DNA from: Chloroflexota bacterium
Lineage (GTDB): Bacteria; Chloroflexota; Anaerolineae; B4-G1
Length of the DNA stretch: 10,457 nt
NCBI GenBank assembly: GCA_011046405.1
Contig: DSAR01000408.1
Coordinates: 1-10,457 of the forward strand
Direction: 5' to 3'
The position numbers and the translations under genes were made by a program. The notes under the pieces are model-generated. The model was given only the letters and a program-made list of their open reading frames with translations. It made no database searches and was not told where the DNA came from. Shown in pieces: positions 6,473-10,457 of the stretch (positions are counted from its first letter, which is position 1; each line of letters begins with the position of its first letter).

Positions 6473-6611
6473 ACACGTAATGCGCAAAAGGTAAAGTTCT
6501 CGTAACGACTCAGCCTATCGTCCGTTTGCAGCGGATGGGCGGGGGTCCCCACTCTCCATCCCAGCAAGGGACTGGCCTGAGCAGTTACAAGTTCTCAATG
6601 AAAGGAGAAAA

Positions 6612-7457
6612 ATGACCAAGAAAAATGAACTTGTGGGACGGTGGGCGCTCATTCTAGGCACTTCCAGCGGTTTTGGCGCCGCGACGGCGCGAGCGTTGGC
6701 CCGAGAGGGCATGCACATCTTTGGTGTGCACCTGGATACCAAGGCCACGCTTCCCCGGGCCCGGCAAGTCTTGGCTGATATCGAGGCAACGGGGCGGCGG
6801 GTGGTGTTTTTCAACACGAATGCCGCTGATGCCGTCAAGCGCGGGCGCGTACTCGAGCAGGTCGAGGCGGTGCTGGCTGAGGAGCGTGGAAGAGGGATTC
6901 ACTTCTTGCTCCACTCATTGGCCTTCGGAGCGTTGGGGCCCTTCATCGCCGGTGGTCCTGATGGGGCGCCTGACAAAGTCACGTCAGATGGCGCTGACGC
7001 GGTCATCGATGAAGCGCGGATGGAGATGACGCTTCGTGTGATGGCGCACAGTCTGGTCTATTGGGTACAGGATCTGGCAGGCCGGGGACTCCTGGTGCGC
7101 GGGAGCCGGGTCTACGCGCTTTCCAGCGCCGGGGCAGAGCGGATGGCGCCGATGTACGGCGCTGTATCGGCGGCCAAGGCGGCGTTGGAAAGCCACGCGC
7201 GCCAATTGGCGCTGGAATTGGGCGCGCGGGGGATCTCCGTCAATTGCCTGCGCCCGGGCGTGACCAATACCCCCGCTCTCCGCGCTATTCCCGGTCACGA
7301 GCCCTACGTGGCAGAGGCGCTCAAGCGCAATCCTTACGCTCGTTTGACGACGCCGGAGGACGTGGCGAACGTCCTGGTCGCGCTGGCGGCCCCCGATGTG
7401 ACCTGGATCAACGGGGCTGTCATCCCGGTCGATGGGGGAGAGATCATCGTTGGGTAG
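6612..7457 (+). CDS. Enoyl-ACP-reductase-like SDR (FabI/FabL type)
   Basis: This 281-residue short-chain dehydrogenase would reduce a double bond or keto group with NAD(P)H. It has the cofactor-binding glycine motif GTSSGFG (16-22), HFLLHSLAFG (97-106), SSAGAERMAPMYGAVSAAKA (171-190), RPGVTNTPA (214-222) and VDGGEIIVG (273-281) at the end. The catalytic pair is Y182/K189, a Tyr-x6-Lys spacing typical of enoyl-ACP reductases FabI and FabL rather than the Tyr-x3-Lys of ketoreductases. The GAERMAPMY segment also resembles FabI. Fatty-acid elongation is therefore the best guess; a ketoreductase of another pathway is possible. The start has AAAGGAG with good spacing. It is transcribed divergently from etfB, so both lipid units share one intergenic control region. 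The insertion sequence begins 51 bases after its stop. Confidence 0.8.
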   Translation: MTKKNELVGRWALILGTSSGFGAATARALAREGMHIFGVHLDTKATLPRARQVLADIEATGRRVVFFNTNAADAVKRGRVLEQVEAVLAEERGRGIHFLLHSLAFGALGPFIAGGPDGAPDKVTSDGADAVIDEARMEMTLRVMAHSLVYWVQDLAGRGLLVRGSRVYALSSAGAERMAPMYGAVSAAKAALESHARQLALELGARGISVNCLRPGVTNTPALRAIPGHEPYVAEALKRNPYARLTTPEDVANVLVALAAPDVTWINGAVIPVDGGEIIVG

Positions 7458-7503
7458 ATGGCCGCGCTTGGCGAGAACGGTGCAATCTTCCATGCAGATG
7501 AAG

Positions 7504-7520
7504 GAGTCTCCTGAAAAAAG
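7504..7520. repeat. Left IS end: target repeat plus terminal inverted repeat
   Basis: GAGTC (7504-7508) followed by TCCTGAAAAAAG (7509-7520). The 12-mer is the inverted match (11/12) of 9336-9347 and the 5-mer is repeated at 9348-9352. Confidence 0.7.
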
Positions 7521-7521
7521 C

Positions 7522-9271
7522 CTAGAATGAGCAGGCCCAAGCTGGTCGAAGGGGATGCACCAAGCGCAAACATGCTCGCAATTGGCCGCAAACGAATGCA
7601 AAAAAAGAAGATGCAGATTGCTGCCGGGCGCCTGTTGCTGCTTTTTGCTTTCCTTTTTCTGTCCTACCTGCCTCTTTCTGGCTTATCTGGTAGCGGTGAA
7701 TCTGTCGTACATTGTTCATGGCAGCCGATTCCGTCATCACCATACTCACGCGGGGGTTGCCGCGTACTGGTACTTTAGCATTTCCAAATGGATGTTTGAC
7801 TGCTCGGACTGTGGCCTCCACAGCGGGGCGAAGGTGTCGCTCGTTGGATCTCTCATCCGCGCATCGCTGGCGACGTAGCGCTACGTTCACGTCCTGTTGG
7901 GAAAACCGCAGGACGTTCCTCGGTTGGCGTTTGAGGGACTCTGTGGGACACTGATCAAGCAGCGGGCAGCTTTTACAAGCGGATGAGTCGAAGGCGACTC
8001 GGTAACGATCTTCCTTGCGCCCAGCGGTGGCTTCTGCTTGTTGGCCATGGGGACAGGTGGCGCTTTGCGGTTGTCCATCATCAGTATCTACCTGCCACTC
8101 GAAATCCTCCAGGCCCAGCTTCTCTGACGCGGGCTTGTGACCCCGGATCGCGGTCTGGATCTGCTGCACCTGCTGCTCTTGCATCGCTTCATCCACTTCC
8201 GAGCTGTTGTACCCACCGTCGGTGTGCATCTCGTCAACGTCTGTGCGTTCCTTGAGCGCCGGTAGCGCCTCGGACAACATCGCGGCATCATCCGTATTGT
8301 TCGATTCAGTTTGTACTTTGACGATCAACTGAAACGGATTCTCGGGGTCACAGGTTTCGGTCACATTGGTCACGTAGCCGATGTGATCTTGACCTCGCTT
8401 CCGGCGATAGGTGGCTTCCCAGTCGTCGGGGGATTGCAGGCTGTCAGCGCTTAACTCTTCTCCTACCTTGGCGCGCAGCTTGCTCTCATCGATGGCAAAA
8501 TGCTCTTTGAACACGCGTGCGAGAACTTGATAGGCTGCTTCATTGGCATACTTGGCCTGGAGTTCTGACACCAACTTATGCATCAACTCGCCCACACGCT
8601 GCAGATGCTCCGGATAGGCTTCTCTCTTGATAGTATAGATGTACTGACCAGAAGTGCCTTTCAGATAGGCTTCAAAGTCGCCGGCATACCGCAGTTGGTC
8701 ACCCTCATCCATCATCCGGTGTACCCGTTGCAGCACCTCGACCAACAACTGCAAACGTGTCGTTTGACGAATGTTGCTGGCGATGAGCGTGCTATCCATG
8801 CGTAGTTTATTCGTCTTCAGGTTGAAAGCTGCCACCTGCTCATCTGTAACTTGCTCGAACGCTTGGTCGATCAAGTTCTCGCCAGTCTCTTGCATATGTT
8901 CGGCGACGCGTTGGCGAAAGTTGTACACTGTGCGTAGGTCGAAATGGCCTTCGCTCAAATCCCGGTGGCCTACAGCATAGCGCACTTGTATATCGAAGCA
9001 GAAATGATCGAAGGCTTCCTCATCGCTCCAGCCAAAACCGGCTTTGAGTGTCTCGAATCCGATCAGTAAGTAGGTTAACCGGTGTATTGGGATGCGAGGC
9101 TTCGTCATCTGAGTAGAGCACAGCAAAGGGTTCTTCATCAATGCGGCAGAAGAACTCGTCGTAGAATGTGCCTGCCCAAGATTTCTCCAGACGCGATTGT
9201 TGTTTTTCCGGTAGAGAATCAATACTGCTGAACAGTGGCCATTGACGATGCTGATCGTTCTTACGAAACAT
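7522..9271 (-). pseudogene. IS1182-family transposase, one frameshift
   Basis: The DDE transposase reads in two frames. ATG 9271 (AAGGAGA six bases upstream) encodes MFRKNDQHRQ to NTPVN, ending at 9074. Skipping one base (9073) continues as YLLIGFETLKAGFGWSDEEA down to the stop at 7522. The fused product is 582 residues. The catalytic acidic residues are recognisable: D in LRMDSTLI (fused residue 159), D in HTDGGYN (351) and E in VEATVRAVKHPF (485), together with a Cys-rich stretch CKSCPLLDQCP typical of the family. The N-terminal part lost by the shift would normally carry the DNA-binding region. IS1182 members usually have one continuous frame, so I read this as inactivation or a one-base sequencing error (the site is a GG pair) rather than programmed frameshifting. 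Confidence 0.85.
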
Positions 9272-9300
9272 ATGGGTTCTCCTTGGCGAAGTATGGCGCT

Positions 9301-9328
9301 ATTCTACCACACTCGCATGAGGTGCGAA
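9301..9328 (-). promoter_or_regulatory. Possible transposase promoter
   Basis: On the minus strand, TTCGCA (9328-9323, 4/6), a 16-bp spacer and TAGAAT (9306-9301, 5/6) lie between the right terminal repeat and the transposase start at 9271. It is the only reasonable pair in this 65-bp gap. Confidence 0.4.
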
Positions 9329-9335
9329 AGCCCAC

Positions 9336-9352
9336 CTTTTTTCAGGGGAGTC
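9336..9352. repeat. Right IS end: terminal inverted repeat plus target repeat
   Basis: CTTTTTTCAGGG (9336-9347) is the inverted partner of 7509-7520 and is followed by GAGTC (9348-9352). The direct repeat is short, so a chance match cannot be fully excluded. Confidence 0.7.
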
Positions 9353-9498
9353 ATGAATACTATGTCATCGGTGTTGATCGAGAAAGCGGAACTGTTACGA
9401 TCAGAAACCCATGGAGTTGGGCGAGAGGGGAGACCACTCTTTCGTACGATCAGTTTGACGATGCGTTTCAGCGGGTTTCAGTAAACCCGGTGAACTGA
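9349..9498 (+). pseudogene. Calpain-like (C2) cysteine protease, C-terminal remnant
   Basis: Directly after the IS, ~49 codons encode SHEYYVIGVDRESGTVTIRN followed by PWSW, then TTLSYDQFDDAFQRVSV and a TGA at 9496-9498. The His in HEYY (9352-9354) and the Asn in RNPW (9406-9408) match the His/Asn half of the calpain catalytic triad, followed by the usual G-x2-L-x3-F-x2-F segment. The half with the catalytic Cys is missing. The open frame continues leftward to 9235, but that stretch is antisense to IS sequence and not protease. The fragment has no plausible start of its own and cannot be an active enzyme. The intact parent was probably a large exported or effector protease. It is followed after 13 bases by a small exported protein, an operon-like spacing. 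Confidence 0.72.
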
Positions 9499-9511
9499 CT
9501 GGAGGAAACTG

Positions 9512-9928
9512 ATGCTTATTATAAGACGAGGAGTGTTGTGTTTGTCACTGGCAACCCTTTTGTTGTTTTCACCATCCTGTTTCGGGAAAAACGTGACGAC
9601 ACTAGAATCGGAGGGAGAGGTTATGGAAAACACTTATCTGATTTCTTCAGCTACTGAAATGGCCTATGATAGCAACCTGAGGATTGGAGCTGGTAACTTT
9701 TGGCAAGAAGAATATGTTGATGAGGAGGGGGTGAAACAGCGGGGTGTCACAGCTGGATTGTGGCTCATGGTCCTTGATGGTTCTTCCCAAGATCAACACG
9801 TCCGAGTTCATGTGGGGCAAGGGGTGGTTTTTGATGAGTATGTGATCAAGATTGTCGAGATCGGGCAGGGAACAAGGGCTCCCTTTGTCCGGGTCGCTAT
9901 CGACAATGGCGGTCAGTCAGGGAAGTGA
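9512..9928 (+). CDS. Small exported or lipoprotein, function unknown
   Basis: The 138-residue product has an N-terminal export signal: RR at 5-6, a hydrophobic core (VLCLSLATLLLF, 8-19), then SPSCFG with C23. This is either a weak lipobox (S-P-S-C) or a type I signal-peptidase site. The mature part (about 26-138) is acidic and beta-rich, with LRIGAGNFWQEEYVDEEGV (56-74), GLWLMVLDG (82-90) and HVRVHVGQGVVFDEYVIKIV (96-115). I do not recognise a named family. GGAGG lies seven bases before the ATG. Position immediately downstream of a protease-effector remnant and upstream of a WXG100-like gene suggests an immunity or accessory role; this is inference from neighbourhood only. Base composition is more AT-rich than the etf genes, consistent with transfer. 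Confidence 0.75.
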   Translation: MLIIRRGVLCLSLATLLLFSPSCFGKNVTTLESEGEVMENTYLISSATEMAYDSNLRIGAGNFWQEEYVDEEGVKQRGVTAGLWLMVLDGSSQDQHVRVHVGQGVVFDEYVIKIVEIGQGTRAPFVRVAIDNGGQSGK

Positions 9929-10005
9929 AGCAGCTTGTGAACGCTTTTTGGCTTTGATGGGCTCGCGGTCGTTGTGCGTGTGGCCTGGGTGTTGAGGAGT
10001 GTGCA

Positions 10006-10456
10006 ATGAGTGACGTATCGATGCGTGTGCAGCCCGAGGAGATGCGGGCCGTTGCCAGTGAAATCGGGCAACTGGGCGGCGAGGCAGGGCAGGCGCAGGG
10101 CCATCTGCAAGGGAGTTGGCGTCGGCTGGATGCCGGGTGGCAATCGTACGCCAAAGGGAACGTGGAGGCGCTGTACGGCCGGGGACGTGAAGACCCAGGC
10201 GGAGCGCTCGCGCCAGGTGATCACGACGCTGCAGCAGGACGTGCAGCAGTTCCTGCCCACGTGGGAGGGAGATGCGCGGGTCGCGTTCGAGGTGGCCTAC
10301 GCCGCCTCGGTCGGGTGTTCGAAGCAGTTGGCCCGCGCGCCCGCGATGCTGGACGAGATCAGCCTGGCGCTCGAGCGCACCGCCGAATTGATCCAGCAGG
10401 AGGAGCAGGCAGCGGCGGGCGACGTGCCGGCCACGATCACTACCGACGACGAGTAA
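10006..10456 (+). pseudogene. WXG100-like protein gene with one frameshift
   Basis: ATG 10006 (GAGGAG six bases upstream) starts MSDVSMRVQPEEMRAVASEI. A helix then leads to a turn with two Trp (SWRRLDAGWQSYAKG, 37-51) and a second helix to YGR (57-59). The frame then runs without a stop into low-complexity sequence. Removing one G from the GGGG at 10181-10184 continues as DVKTQAERSRQVITTLQQDV, then FLPTWEGDARVAFE with a true W-x-G (W86-G88), and a last helix ISLALERTAELIQQEEQAAA to TAA 10454-10456. The fused product is 149 residues, longer than the ~100 of classic WXG100 proteins, because two Trp turns are joined by one helix. Such helical-hairpin proteins are substrates or partners of type VII (ESX-like) secretion. 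The extra G may be a real mutation or a homopolymer error. Two neighbouring WXG genes fused by deletion is another reading. Confidence 0.62.
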
Positions 10457-10457
10457 G

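Larger units (their letters stand above)
7509..9347 (-). mobile_element. IS1182-family insertion sequence (1839 bp)
   Basis: A single transposase gene reads right to left between 12-bp terminal inverted repeats (7509-7520 and 9336-9347, 11/12 identity) with GAGTC directly outside each end. Length and one-gene content fit the IS1182 family. Joining the flanks at one GAGTC copy does not restore an open protease frame, because an in-frame TGA lies at 7499-7501. The insertion therefore either followed loss of the protease's 5' part or was accompanied by a deletion, for example by recombination between two IS copies. The transposase frameshift suggests that this copy no longer moves on its own. 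Confidence 0.85.

Noticed and set aside
7522..7600. C-terminal tail of the transposase as a separate dispersed repeat
   Set aside because: The segment around 7533-7558 vaguely resembles intergenic motifs with tcgaagg, but it lies inside the IS ends and in the transposase frame, so the simpler reading is normal IS sequence.
9235..9348. Reading the protease ORF from ATG 9235 as an intact short gene
   Set aside because: This segment is the IS end, antisense to the transposase start and terminal repeat, so its continuity with the protease frame is accidental.

Overview
The window comes from a GC-rich bacterial chromosome. A biotin-uptake S component, an EtfBA/acyl-CoA dehydrogenase operon of the obligate-fermenter or short-chain acyl-CoA oxidation type, WXG100-like proteins and many short palindromic repeats built on 'cacgaat' and 'ggtctcc..gacc' together suggest an Anaerolineae-like member of the Chloroflexota. 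This assignment is an inference from gene style and repeats; there is no rRNA or marker gene here.

Layout. Positions 1-521 are non-coding and hold nested repeats: an 11-bp unit repeated five times, two copies of a ~50-bp direct repeat, a 20-bp-armed hairpin, and a 110-bp palindromic MITE-like element (398-507) bounded by an exact 8-bp duplication. Positions 522-1514 (minus) encode an extended-SDR NAD(P)-dependent epimerase/reductase. It has its own promoter (1911-1938), and two possible small ORFs lie in its ~390-bp leader. A factor-independent terminator (1941-1972) separates it from a four-gene minus-strand operon, etfB-etfA-acd-bioY (6306 down to 1998). This operon encodes an electron-transfer flavoprotein, its acyl-CoA dehydrogenase partner and a biotin transporter subunit. 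A ~305-bp divergent intergenic region carries a sigma70-like promoter for a plus-strand enoyl-ACP-reductase-like SDR (6612-7457). Positions 522-7457 therefore look like a lipid/acyl-CoA metabolism neighbourhood.

From 7504 the character changes. A complete 1839-bp IS1182-family insertion sequence (7509-9347, 12-bp terminal repeats, 5-bp GAGTC flanks) carries a transposase gene with one frameshift. It abuts the last ~49 codons of a calpain-like (C2) cysteine protease gene whose catalytic His and Asn motifs survive but whose Cys half is gone. This remnant is followed 13 bp later by a small exported or lipoprotein-like gene, then by a WXG100-like gene with a single-base frameshift. Protease, small exported protein and WXG protein together look like the remains of a type VII secretion-linked effector/immunity cassette. 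This is the most interesting part of the window, and most of the cassette probably lies outside it or has been deleted.

The metabolic genes are compact and well preserved. The right third is degraded, or its sequence contains homopolymer errors: both frameshifts are resolved by removing one base from a G run.
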